Source: Oscarella lobularis
Lineage: Eukaryota > Porifera > Homoscleromorpha > Homosclerophorida > Oscarellidae
Assembly (NCBI RefSeq): GCF_947507565.1
Contig: NC_089192.1
Span: forward strand, 186,001-250,000
Reading direction: 5' to 3'
Length of the DNA stretch: 64,000 nucleotides
Shown here piece by piece: positions 43,019 through 53,035 of the stretch. The position numbers and the translations under genes were made by a program. How positions within the stretch are numbered: the stretch's first letter is position 1; each line of letters starts with the position of its first letter. A model generated the notes under the pieces. The model saw nothing but the letters and a program-made list of their open reading frames with translations. It made no database searches and was not told where the DNA came from.

Positions 43019-44473
43019 ATGAAAGCTCAGAAGACGAAACGGTAAACGAACCAGACATTTGCACTCAAACCTATTCGAACGATGTCCTTTCGGCTCTAAA
43101 GCGAGCTGAAAAACAAGCACAGCGGTCTCGACATGCTCATTCCGGAGTTCGTTGACAAGCGTGGCATGCTGGGCACGGGAACGGTGATGTACAAGGTAAT
43201 CGTCGTCACGAATCTTCCCTATTTCAAGTCGGACACCCAATCAGACGCCGACGTCGTGCAATTCTCGGTAAAAAGGGAAAGGGGGCCCCTTTCTCGAACT
43301 TCTCACTTTCGAATGCAGGTGGAAAGACGCTATACGGACTTCGAAAAGCTTCAAACGGATCTGACGAAGGAATTTCCGCTTGTTCCGTTTCCTTCGCTTC
43401 CGCCGAAGATACCGAATATTTTGCTGACAGGCGATGCGCTCGAAGATCGGCTCGTTTCATTCGATTCGATGGTGAAAAAAGTCGCCATGCACGCGAAAAT
43501 GAGCAGCAGTAATAGTCTGCTCGATTTTCTCGGCGTCAGTTCGCACAAGAGGATCGAAGTGTTTCGAAAATTGAAGCAGAAGAAAAAGAGAGAGGCGGAT
43601 AAGGCGAAAAAGAAGAAAGACGAAGAAATCGACGAGGACGAAGAGGAGGAGATTTTTAAGGATCGACAACGGTTGGAAGAGGCGAAAAAGAAGAAGAGCG
43701 CCAAGTCAGCTCAAGTGGAGAAATGGGATGAGACGAACAAAGAAGATGAGGAACTGTTTGGGGGCAAGGGAGATGGTAATAAGGTCGACGATAAGCCTGG
43801 GGAAATAGTAGAGGAAAAGAAAGAGGTAGATAGTCCATTGATAGTCAGAAAAGTGACTCAGGATGACGAGGCCAAAGACGATGAAGAAGACGAGTTATTT
43901 GCTAATTTGCCTCAGCCAAAGGGTGGCTATAGCGGTTAGCAGTGCGCAGATAGTTACATTTAGAGTTAATGCAGTTTCTGTTTTAGTGGGGGGCCTCTTT
44001 GATTCTGATAAACCGGCTCTATTTGATGACGAAAGCAGCAATGCTGCTGATAATGTTGATGCAGTACAGGGCAAGTCCTCGTTTGAAGTTGAAGATCATT
44101 CTGATCTGCTAAAGTCCTACTTATAACGTAGATTTTTTAACTTGTTTTTAGTGCTGTTTCTAGGGTTGAAGACACTGCTGAATTTGAAGCTCATTTGGCT
44201 GAAAAAGTGAAGCCGAAGACGAAGCCTAAGCCAGCCTTGAAACCCAAGCCTCAGTCTAAGCCACAACTAGCTCCCAAGCCTCAAACCAAGCCTAAACCAG
44301 CGTCTAAACCTGCTCTCAAACCTAAACCGAAGCCTAAGCCAAAGTCAGATGAAGATGATCTCTTTGCACTGGCAGCTGATACAAGTAGCGATGCCTTTGA
44401 TGGCGACATATCTAAGTATATTGAGACCAATTTGCGGCAGCAGACTGACGAAAATCTTGACCTATTTTCCTAA
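43019..44473 (+). CDS. HS1BP3: HCLS1-binding protein 3 (PX-domain)
   Basis: Exons 43019-43041, 43102-43267, 43319-43934, 43987-44113 and 44152-44473. The start MKAQKTKRELKNKHSGLDM aligns with the human N-terminus. The PX domain reads VMYKVIVVTNLPYFKSD, VVQFSVERRYTDFEKLQTDL and VPFPSLPPKIPNILLTGDAL. It is followed by a Lys/Glu-rich coiled region, then acidic segments with LFGGKG, LFANLPQPKGGYS and LFDSDKPALFDD. The last exon gives SRVEDTAEFEAHLAEKVKPK, a (K/P)-rich repeat (PKTKPKPALKPKPQSKPQLA) and FDGDISKYIETNLRQQTDEN. Human HS1BP3 has the same order and negatively regulates autophagosome formation. The last 600-700 bp are copied twice more in this window. Confidence 0.9.
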
Positions 44474-44723
44474 ACAGTTCTTCAACTTGATTGACTTTTC
44501 TACTTTGATTTTTTTCTGATTACTTCCCTTGTAGTGCTTGTGCTGAAATTACGTGGAGTTGATGAGGGCAAAGGTATTATTGCATGGGTCCGTGTCAGGG
44601 TCTATGTGACTAAAAAAGAAATACAGTTTGAAAAGACAAAGCAAACATCAAATATTGGACAAAACAAGTCACGGACACTCGGACAGTAGAAAATAGTCAC
44701 AGTGAGAAATGAAAGTTCAACCA

Positions 44724-45821
44724 CTAGATTTTGGGATCATTAGGAAGCTTTCGAATCAGCTCGTCTATGGCTTTATCTAGCCATATAGCTGATTCTTTTA
44801 GATACAAGCACATGTTTCTCCACGTTTGGTAGCTAATATGAGCTCCTGAGGCAAAATTTTCAATGTTGTTTCTTAAGCTCAGAAGTATTTCAGCTTGTTT
44901 GTACTTAGAATAGCCCATCCTTTTAACTTCGTCATCTTTTCTGGCATCTCTAACTCCAAATGCAATCTTGGCCCTTTCGTCTTTCAAAAGATCTTCAAAT
45001 TTCAACTTTTTAGTTTCAGGGGTTTGCCTGAGCATTTCATCAAAATCTTTCAAAACGCCGCTTTCTAGCGTTTTATTCGGAATTCCGTGCGCCAATACGC
45101 ATTGGAATCCATAGTAAAGAAGAGAGCAACATCTCAGTCCGCGACGATAGACTTCCACAACGGTAGGATGGTCTGGCTTCACATAAAATTCGACTTTTTG
45201 TGGAAACGAATCATTTATAGTTAAATCAAGCATACTGTTATTTTTTACTATAAACAAATCAGCTACGACTTGTCCAATGCCTTTATTGCTGCAAAACACA
45301 GGCCGAACATCTTTGTCTAGAGTGTGATCGAGGTGATACTTCAGGAGTCTCCTCCAGTCATCTTTTGGACTCAGAGTCTCTAGTACCGACAGCGACTCAT
45401 CCGATTTCTCGTTGTCGATGCAACGTTGTTTCAGTGCTTTGTCCAACGCTTTTTTTATTCTGAAAGGTCCCCATTTCGTCTTCATGTCTTCGAGATTTTC
45501 TGCGCTCTCAATTAGCTTATTGAAAGCTTCTCTGAGCAGATCAACAACAAGAGCTTCCCAGGCGGCCATAGCACGAACTATTCCACCTCGAAGTACTTCC
45601 ATACCTTGGTCATTTAGAAGCCTTGGCACAGGTTCGCCATGATAAAACTGGTTCTCGGATTGATCGTTAGGACTAACAGGCTGTAAAAACTTGAAATTTT
45701 TTACAAGGGCGTCTAATATGCCACAGCACCGGGTTGTGCTGTCGTAGTTGTTTCGGTGCGTCATCTTTCCGCTGAGATCGACCTTCGCAGCGGGCTGTGT
45801 GAACAGGCTCAGGCTTAGCAC
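44724..45821 (-). CDS. HEPN-family protein, copy A
   Basis: Intronless frame of 365 residues; the likely start is the Met at 45764 (MTHRNNYDSTTRC), since the TATA box lies only about 45 bp before the longer start. An N-terminal helix pair (GMEVLRGGIVRAMAAWEALV, then VDLLREAFNKLIES) is typical of RiboL-PSP/MAE_28990-type HEPN domains. A later helix carries YYGF.CVLAHGIPNKTLESG at the position of the HEPN Rx4-6H motif. In this copy the motif is not intact, while the other three keep it. HEPN proteins are often ribonucleases or RNA-binding partners. It is nearly identical to copy A' and convergent with HS1BP3. Confidence 0.72.
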   Translation of the reverse strand: MLSLSLFTQPAAKVDLSGKMTHRNNYDSTTRCCGILDALVKNFKFLQPVSPNDQSENQFYHGEPVPRLLNDQGMEVLRGGIVRAMAAWEALVVDLLREAFNKLIESAENLEDMKTKWGPFRIKKALDKALKQRCIDNEKSDESLSVLETLSPKDDWRRLLKYHLDHTLDKDVRPVFCSNKGIGQVVADLFIVKNNSMLDLTINDSFPQKVEFYVKPDHPTVVEVYRRGLRCCSLLYYGFQCVLAHGIPNKTLESGVLKDFDEMLRQTPETKKLKFEDLLKDERAKIAFGVRDARKDDEVKRMGYSKYKQAEILLSLRNNIENFASGAHISYQTWRNMCLYLKESAIWLDKAIDELIRKLPNDPKI

Positions 45822-46157
45822 CGCGGACTAGTGGTACTATAGTCAGAGTATAGTTGCATTCGCACTTTTATACCATAGGTCTAAAAGCAGGAAAATCCGG
45901 GCTACTTAAGGTGGGATGAGGTTGTTTTTTCCGGTATCTGTTATTTTCCGGTCTTTGCTTTTTTCATACGATTTTTAGGTTTATTGCCATAAATTAGTTC
46001 AATAGAACCCAACTTATAACAGTACAAGGCAAATCACCAAGATCTTTCGCTAGCAGCAATCCCCACACCGGCAAGGAAAAAACTTTCCGGTTTCTAGTAT
46101 CGCGTAGCCCGGATTTTCCTGCTTTTAGACCTATGGTATAAAAGTGCGAATGCAACT
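45822..46157. promoter_or_regulatory. Mirror-image double promoter between HEPN copies A and B
   Basis: The outer 60-70 bp on each side are inverted copies: GTTGCATTCGCACTTTTATA at 45853-45872, and TATAAAAGTGCGAATGCAAC at 46137-46156. Each is followed inward by CTAAAAGCAGGAAAATCCGG or its complement. TATAAAAG (46137-46144) and its inverse (45865-45872) are clear TATA boxes, one per gene. The middle (45930-46090) matches the promoter module found ahead of copies A' and D. Confidence 0.75.
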
Positions 46158-46196
46158 ATGCTCTGCATGACTAGTGCGAGCAGCCCACTGCATGTG

Positions 46197-47270
46197 ATGA
46201 TACCAGCGAGAAGAAAGACAAACCACTACTCGAGCACAAACCAGTGCCATGAAATAATAAACAATCTTATAGGAAATTTTAAGTTTTTAGCCCCACCTAC
46301 CGAACCGAACTACTTCTATGACTGGTTTGATCGTAGTACGGGGGGCCCAAGGCTTCTTCTAAAGGACGAAGGTATGATGGAAGTACTTCGAGGTGGAATA
46401 GTTCGCGCTATGGCCGTCTGGGAAGCATTTGTTGCTCGTCTGCTCAGAGAAGCTTTCGAGAAGCTAATTGACAGCGCAGAAGATTTCGACGACATGAAGA
46501 CGAAGTGGGGAAAGGAAAAAGGTGCAGGACATTACAGAATAAAATTAGCGTTAGACGAAGCACTGGGGCGTCGTTGCAAGGAAAACAAGGAGCGTGAGTC
46601 GGTACTAGAGGCTCTGAGTCCAGTATATGACTGGAAGAAGCTCCTGAAAGAGTACTACGCCGATCCAATTCTAGACACAGATATTCGGCCGGTATTTGGC
46701 GGAGACAAAAGCATTGACAAGACCGTAACTAAATTATTTAAAGTGCAAAAGAGCATCTTAGATTTGGCTATAAACGATCAGTACCCACCCGAAGTCGCAT
46801 TTTATGTAGGACCTCCAAGAAGTGCCCGTGATTATGATTACCCTCCAAAAGTACAAGTCAAACGTCACGGACTGGTATATATCTGTCTTCTTTACTATGG
46901 ATTCCGATGCGTATTGGCGCACGGAATTCCGAATCGAACGCTAGAAAACGGAGTTTTGAAAAATTTTGATGACAAGCTCAGGAAGACCGCTCGAATTGAA
47001 GAGTTCAACGTTGAAAATATTTCGAAAGAGACAAAGGCTCAGGAAGCACTTGGGGTTACAGATGCTAAAGGTGATCAACTTGAACAGGGTTTGTCTCCGT
47101 ACAAACAAGCTGCAATGCTTCTGACGTTGAGAGAGAACATTGAAAATCATGCCTCAGATGCTCATATTAGCTACCAAACGTGGTTAAACATATGCTATCA
47201 TCTAAAAGAATCGGCTATGTGGCTTGATGAAGCCACACACACGCTGATTCAGGATCTTCCCAATCTCTAG
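46197..47270 (+). CDS. HEPN-family protein, copy B
   Basis: Intronless. I start at 46197 (MIPARRKTNHYSSTNQCHEI) because earlier Mets at 46158 and 46167 sit within about 25 bp of the TATA box. About 357 residues. Helices GGIVRAMAVWEAFVARLLRE and FRCVLAHGIPNRTLENGVLK give an intact Rx4H motif. The end is SYQTWLNICYHLKESAMWLD, then EATHTLIQDLPNL. Identity with copy A looks moderate by eye, so B is an older paralogue. It is convergent with an inverted HS1BP3 tail copy. Function as an RNase is inferred from the motif only. Confidence 0.75.
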   Translation: MIPARRKTNHYSSTNQCHEIINNLIGNFKFLAPPTEPNYFYDWFDRSTGGPRLLLKDEGMMEVLRGGIVRAMAVWEAFVARLLREAFEKLIDSAEDFDDMKTKWGKEKGAGHYRIKLALDEALGRRCKENKERESVLEALSPVYDWKKLLKEYYADPILDTDIRPVFGGDKSIDKTVTKLFKVQKSILDLAINDQYPPEVAFYVGPPRSARDYDYPPKVQVKRHGLVYICLLYYGFRCVLAHGIPNRTLENGVLKNFDDKLRKTARIEEFNVENISKETKAQEALGVTDAKGDQLEQGLSPYKQAAMLLTLRENIENHASDAHISYQTWLNICYHLKESAMWLDEATHTLIQDLPNL

Positions 47271-47532
47271 TGGTGGAACTTTCATTTGTCACAGTGACTA
47301 TTTTCTACTGTCAGTGACTTGTTTTGTCCAGTATTTGATATCTGTTTTTGTTTTGTCCAGTACTTGATATCTGTTTTTTGTCTTTTCTTACAAACTGTAT
47401 TTCTTTGTTAATCACATGAACCCATGCAATACCTTTAGTCGTCATTAACTCCACATAATTTCAGCACGAGCACTACAAGAGAAGCAATCAGAAAAAATTA
47501 AAGTAGAAAAGTCAATCGAGTTGAAGAACTGT

Positions 47533-48270
47533 TTAGGAAAATAGGTCAAGATTTTCATCAGTCTGCTGCCGCAAATTGGTCTCAATATACTTAGATATGT
47601 CGCCATCAAAGGCATCGCTACTTGTATCAGCTGCCAGTGCAAAGAGATCATCTTCATCCGACTTTGGCTTCGGCTTCGGCTTCGGTTTAGGTTTGAGAGC
47701 AGGTTTGGACGCTGGTTTAGGCTTGGTTTGAGGCTTGGGAGCTAGTTCTGGCTTAGACTGAGGCTTGGGTTTCAGGGCTGGCTTAGGCTTCGTCTTCGGC
47801 TTCACTTTTTCAGCCAAATGAGCTTCAAATTCAGCAGTGTCTTCAACCCTAGAAACAGCACTAAAAACAAGTTAAAATTCTACGTCATAAGTACGACTTT
47901 AGCAGATCAGAATGATCTTCAACTTCAAACGAGGACTTGCCCTGTACTGCATCAACATTATCAGCAGCATTGCTGCTTTCGTCATCAAATAGAGCCGGTT
48001 TATCAGAATCAAAGAGGCCCCCCACTAAAACAAAAACTCCATTAACTTTAAATGTAACTATCTGCAAACTGCTAACCGCTATAGCCACCCTTTGGCTGAG
48101 GCAAATTAGCAAATAACTCGTCTTCTTCATCGTCTTTGGCCTCGTCATCCTGAGTCACTTTTCTGACTATCAATGGGCTATCTACCTCTTTCTTTTCCTC
48201 TACTATTTCCCCAGGCTTATCGTCGACCTTATTACCATCTCCCTTGCCCCCAAACAGTTCCTCATCTTCT
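47533..48270 (-). pseudogene. Inverted partial copy of HS1BP3 (C-terminal half)
   Basis: Matches HS1BP3 from about 43737 to 44473 in reverse, introns included: [20 protein letters not shown] (shadowed), DDEEDELFANLPQPKGGYS, LFDSDKPALFDDESSNAADN and EKVKPKTKPKPALKPKPQSK. The Lys-Pro repeat differs by one unit from the parent. It lacks the PX domain and any promoter of its own. At its 5' end it is fused to the first exon of a PTRHD1 copy, out of frame. Confidence 0.85.
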
Positions 48271-48405
48271 TTGTTTGTCGTCGTCGCGAAAGGCGTGCGT
48301 CGCCGCCGTGCACGCGTGACACGCCTGGGCTATTACGGCTCCCACTGGCCAGCCCAATTTTCGCAGGAGGTCGCCGCGAACGACGACATACTGAACGAGG
48401 GTCAT
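48271..48405 (-). pseudogene. PTRHD1 first-exon fragment fused to the HS1BP3 copy
   Basis: [20 protein letters not shown], then [20 protein letters not shown]: identical in layout to the full copies at 49672 and 55249. It breaks inside the DDEE stretch and joins the HS1BP3 fragment at a short GAC(A/G)AACAAA microhomology. The frame is lost after about 48 residues. It is still head-to-head with a HEPN gene across the shared promoter. Confidence 0.82.
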
Positions 48406-48676
48406 GGAAACTATCCGGGATCTAAGAAAGGTGGGATGTGTTTTTCCGGTGTCCGCTTTTTTCATAAAATTTTTAGGTTTATTGCCATTTTTTAGTTCAA
48501 TAGAACCCAACCTATACCAGTACTAGGCGAATCATCAAGTCCTTTCTTCGCTGCACAAGGCAAGAAAAAAAATTTCCGGTTTCGAGTACCGCATAGCCCG
48601 GATTTTCCTGCTTTTAGACCTATGGTATAAAAGTGCGAATGCAACTATACTCTGACTATAGTACCACTAGTCCGCG
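48406..48676. promoter_or_regulatory. Shared divergent promoter module (PTRHD1 fragment / HEPN A')
   Basis: About 270 bp also found at 54944-55248 and, mirrored, at 45822-46157. Constant parts are TTTTTAGGTTTATTGCCAT, TTAGTTCAATAGAACCCAAC, a TTTCCGGTTT box, GCCCGGATTTTCCTGCTTTT and TATAAAAGTGCGAATGCAAC (TATA at 48626-48633). One edge is the PTRHD1 start, the other the HEPN start. Confidence 0.72.
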
Positions 48677-49633
48677 GTGCTAAGCCTGAGCCTGTTCACA
48701 CAGCCCGCTGCGAAGGTCGATCTCAGCGGAAAGATGACGCACCGAAACAACTACGACAGCACAACCCGGTGCTGTGGCATATTAGACGCCCTTGTAAAAA
48801 ATTTCAAGTTTTTACAGCCTGTTAGTCCTAACGATCAATCCGAGAACCAGTTTTATCATGGCGAACCTGTGCCAAGGCTTCTAAACGACCAAGGTATGGA
48901 AGTACTTCGAGGTGGAATAGTTCGTGCTATGGCCGCCTGGGAAGCTCTTGTTGTTGATCTGCTCAGAGAAGCTTTCAATAAGCTAATTGAGAGCGCAGAA
49001 AATCTCGAAGACATGAAGACGAAATGGGGACCTTTCAGAATAAAAAAAGCGTTGGACAAAGCACTGAAACAACGTTGCATCGACAACGAGAAATCGGATG
49101 AGTCGCTGTCGGTACTAGAGACTCTGAGTCCAAAAGATGACTGGAGGAGACTCCTGAAGTATCACCTCGATCACACTCTAGACAAAGATGTTCGGCCTGT
49201 GTTTTGCAGCAATAAAGGCATTGGACAAGTCGTAGCTGATTTGTTTATAGTAAAAAATAACAGTATGCTTGATTTAACTATAAATGATTCGTTTCCACAA
49301 AAAGTCGAATTTTATGTGAAGCCAGACCATCCTACCGTTGTGGAAGTCTATCGTCGCGGACTGAGATGTTGCTCTCTTCTTTACTATGGATTCCGATGCG
49401 TATTGGCGCACGGAATTCCGAATAAAACGCTAGAAAGCGGCGTTTTGAAAGATTTTGATGAAATGCTCAGGCAAACCCCTGAAACTAAAAAGTTGAAATT
49501 TGAAGATCTTTTGAAAGACGAAAGGGCCAAGATTGCATTTGGAGTTAGAGATGCCAGAAAAGATGACGAAGTTAAAAGGATGGGCTATTCTAAGTACAAA
49601 CAAGCTGAAATACTTCTGAGCTTAATTAAGTAA
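48677..49633 (+). CDS. HEPN-family protein, copy A' (3'-truncated)
   Basis: Nearly identical to copy A (44724-45821) from the start through KYKQAEILLSL, then ends at 318 residues with an unrelated IK and stop. The last 47 residues, including the SYQTWRNMCLYLKESAIWLD helix, are missing. The Rx4H motif in YYGFRCVLAHGIPNKTLESG is intact. The break lies just before the upstream edge of a PTRHD1 copy. The likely start is 48734 (MTHRNN) or 48677. The near-identity to copy A indicates a recent duplication. Confidence 0.7.
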   Translation: MLSLSLFTQPAAKVDLSGKMTHRNNYDSTTRCCGILDALVKNFKFLQPVSPNDQSENQFYHGEPVPRLLNDQGMEVLRGGIVRAMAAWEALVVDLLREAFNKLIESAENLEDMKTKWGPFRIKKALDKALKQRCIDNEKSDESLSVLETLSPKDDWRRLLKYHLDHTLDKDVRPVFCSNKGIGQVVADLFIVKNNSMLDLTINDSFPQKVEFYVKPDHPTVVEVYRRGLRCCSLLYYGFRCVLAHGIPNKTLESGVLKDFDEMLRQTPETKKLKFEDLLKDERAKIAFGVRDARKDDEVKRMGYSKYKQAEILLSLIK

Positions 49634-49671
49634 GTTAATTAAACATCTTTCTTAGATCCCGGATAGCTGCC

Positions 49672-50078
49672 ATGACCCTCGTTCAGTACGTCGTCGTTCG
49701 CGGCGACCTCCTGCGAAAATTGGGCTGGCCAGTGGGCGCCGTAATAGCCCAGGCGTGCCACGCGAGCACAGCGGCGACGCACGCCTTTCGCGACGACGAA
49801 GAAACGGCAAAATACCTCACCGATCTAAATCGAATGCACAAAGTCGTCCTAGAAGTAGGAAAAAGACACATCTAGACAAACGAATCGTGCACGAATCCTT
49901 CTCCTAGGCCGCAGACATAGACGCTTTGACGAGCCTAGCGGAAGTGCTGAAACAAAACGGCGTCTTGCATCGAATCTGGATCGAGCAGCCGGAAAACATT
50001 CCAACGTGCCTAGCCACCAAACCGTACTCAAAAGAAAAAATACAGACCTATTTCAAGAAGTTCAAACTATATAAGTAA
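49672..50078 (+). CDS. PTRHD1: Peptidyl-tRNA hydrolase domain-containing protein 1, copy 1
   Basis: Two exons (49672-49854 and 49908-50078). Exon 1 is [20 protein letters not shown], then [20 protein letters not shown] and MHKVVLE. Exon 2 is [20 protein letters not shown], then [20 protein letters not shown] and [12 protein letters not shown]. The order matches PTRHD1 ([20 protein letters not shown]). The fold is that of PTH2 peptidyl-tRNA hydrolases, which free stalled peptidyl-tRNA; activity of PTRHD1 itself is not well established. Its original promoter appears lost: upstream is the broken end of HEPN A'. It is convergent with the cysteine-rich gene. Confidence 0.9.
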
Positions 50079-50142
50079 GTGGGACACTGGAGAAATTTGG
50101 AATAATTTTGAAAAAATGATGTCCCTGTACACGTAAAGTATC

Positions 50143-50750
50143 TCATAAGTCTTCCAAGGCATCAGCTAAGTCTTCCTCTGATGTCTCCATTGCTCTCACT
50201 AGAAGAGCTATTTGGTGCTCTTCAGGCAAACCGCACTTGCCGTCCCAGTGAGCCTCTTTGAATGAGTGAGTCTAAAACGCATTCAATTATGATACTACGT
50301 GCATGGAATGTGCAAGAACCATTTCGATATCTCTTTGCCACACTCGACCGCACTTTCCATCGCAGATAGGACAGAGTCGTTGCATGTGATTTGCTCCGCA
50401 TTCGGCGCAGTTCGTTCCGAATTCGCCGTCATACCAGCAAGCATGACAACTTAATTGAATTAATGAATTAATTGAAATTCAGGTACGTCATCTCTTTACC
50501 TCGTACATCTTTCACTCCATCTCTTATAGTCTGGTGTTTGCTTTAGCTCTTCTAGAGCCTTTTTAGTGTATGCTCTGCCCTCGTCATAAAATTCGTTCAG
50601 AGTCATCTTTGGCGTGTACTGCGACTGCGCTGTTTCTTCGCTTTCAGCTGCAGCGAACGGCTCGTTCTTTGAGTCTTCTATACAGGTACCGTCGATAAGC
50701 CAGAGACGTTCTTCTTCTTCGCGTGTTTCTGTAGCTTCGGTGCATTCCAT
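50143..50750 (-). CDS. Small cysteine-rich (zinc-ribbon-like) protein, copy 1
   Basis: Three exons: 50750 to about 50499, about 50447-50324 and about 50277-50143. They join as NEFYDEGRAYTKKALEELKQ and YKRWSERC, then CHACWYDGEFGTNCAECGAN and HMQRLCPICDGKCGRVWQRD, then THSFKEAHWDGKCGLPEEHQ and DLADALEDL. About 170 residues with at least ten cysteines in CxxC-type pairs plus histidines, suggesting two or more zinc sites. I do not recognise the family, but the pattern is regular enough to be a conserved fold. The second copy at 55.7-56.3 kb is almost identical. Confidence 0.72.
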
Positions 50751-50815
50751 GGTGCCTTAGCGCGCGCGCGTCTCTCTCAGCAATATATATCTCTTCGTGT
50801 ATTACATAAACTAGG

Positions 50816-51510
<695 letters not shown>

Positions 51511-53035
51511 TTACTCAATGTGTTTTCTGTTGTAGGTACTGAATGTGTTTTCTGTTGAAGTTACTCAATATGTTTTCTGTTGTAGGTACTCAATGTGTTT
51601 TCTGTTGAAGTTACTGAATGTGTTTTCTGTTGTAGGTACTCAATGTGTTTTCTGTTGTAGGTACTCAATATGTTTTCTGTTGTAGGTACTCAATATGTTT
51701 TCTGTTGTAGGTACTCAATATGTTTTCTGTTTTAGGTACTCAATATGTTTTCTGTTGAAGGTACTCAATATGTTTTCTGTTTTAGGTACTCAATATGTTT
51801 TCTGTTGAAGGTACTGAATGTGTTTTCAGTTGAAGGTACTGAATGTGTTTTCTGTTGAAGGTACTCAATATGTTTTCTGTTGAAGGTACTCAATGTGTTT
51901 TCTGTTGAAGGTACTCAATGTGTTTTCTGTTGAAGGTACTCAATGTGTTTTCTGTTGAAGGTACTGAATGTGTTTTCTGTTGTAGGTACTCAATGTGTTT
52001 TCTGTTGAAGGTACTCAATGTGTTTTCTGTTGTAGATACTCAATGTGTTTTCTGTTGAAGGTACTGAATGTGTTTTTTGTTGTAGGTACTAGATGTGTCT
52101 TCTGTTGAATGTACTCAATGTGTTTTCTGTTGTAGGTACTCAATGTGTTTTCTGTTGTAGGTACTGAATGTGTTTTCTGTTGTAGGTACTCAATATGTCT
52201 TCTGTTGTAGGCACTCAATGTGTTTTCTGTTGTAGGTACTCAATGTGTTTTCTGTTGTAGGTACTCAATGTGTTTTCTGTTGTAGGTACTCAATGTGTTT
52301 TCTGTTGAAGGTACTGAATGTGTTTTCTGTTGAAGGTACTCAATGTGTTTTCTGTTGAAGGTACTGAATGTGTTTTTTGTTGAAGGTACTGAATGTGTTT
52401 TCTGTTGTAGGTACTCAATATGTTTTCTGTTGAAGGTACTGAATGTGTTTTCTGTTGAAGGTACTGAATGTGTTTTCTGTTGAAGGTACTCAATGTGTTT
52501 TCTGTTGTAGGTACTCAATGTGTTTTCTGTTGAAGGTACTCAATGTGTTTTCTGTTGTAGGTACTCAATGTGTTTTCTGTTGAAGGTACTGAATGTGTTT
52601 TCTGTTGAAGGTACTAAATGTGTTTTCTGTTGAAGGTACTGAATGTGTTTTTTGTTGTAGGTACTAGATGTGTCTTCTGTTGAAGGTACTCAATGTGTTT
52701 TCTGTTGTAGGTACTGAATGTGTTTTCTGTTGTAGGTACTCAATGTGTTTTCTGTTGAAGTTACTCAATGTGTTTTCTGTTGTAGGTACTCAATGTGTTT
52801 TCTGTTGAAGTTACTCAATATGTTTTCTGTTGTAGGTACTCAATGTGTTTTCTGTTGTAGGTACTCAATGTGTTTTCTGTTGTAGGTACTCAATGTGTTT
52901 TCTGTTGTAGGTACTCAATGTGTTTTCTGTTGAAGGTACTCAATGTGTTTTCTGTTGTAGGTACTCAATGTATTTTCTGTTGAAGGTACTCAATGTGTTT
53001 TCTGTTGAAGGTACTCAATATGTTTTCTTTTGTAG
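51511..53035. repeat. Minisatellite, 25-bp unit, about 61 units
   Basis: Unit GTACTCAATGTGTTTTCTGT then TGTAG, with four main variable sites (CTC/CTG, ATG/ATA, TGTAG/TGAAG, GTACT/TTACT). 1,525 bp at a strict 25-bp period. Each unit ends in a pyrimidine-rich acceptor-like TTTTCTGTTGTAG and the next begins GTACT, a possible donor. The last unit (TTTTCTTTTGTAG) abuts an HS1BP3-derived exon. The minus strand is open for up to 92 codons in 25-residue periods, but this follows from the period and is unlikely to be coding. Confidence 0.95.

Noticed and set aside
43351-43704. Minus-strand Phe/Ser-rich frame under HS1BP3
   Set aside because: Shadow of the Lys/Glu-rich coiled region on the coding strand.
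52015-52518. Protein-coding repeats on the minus strand (25-residue period, NRKHIEYLQQKTH)
   Set aside because: A 25-bp unit without stops opens long frames automatically; frames start and stop with unit variants and there is no flanking coding sequence.
51511-53035. CRISPR array
   Set aside because: Repeats are contiguous 25-bp units with no spacers, in a eukaryotic gene-rich context.
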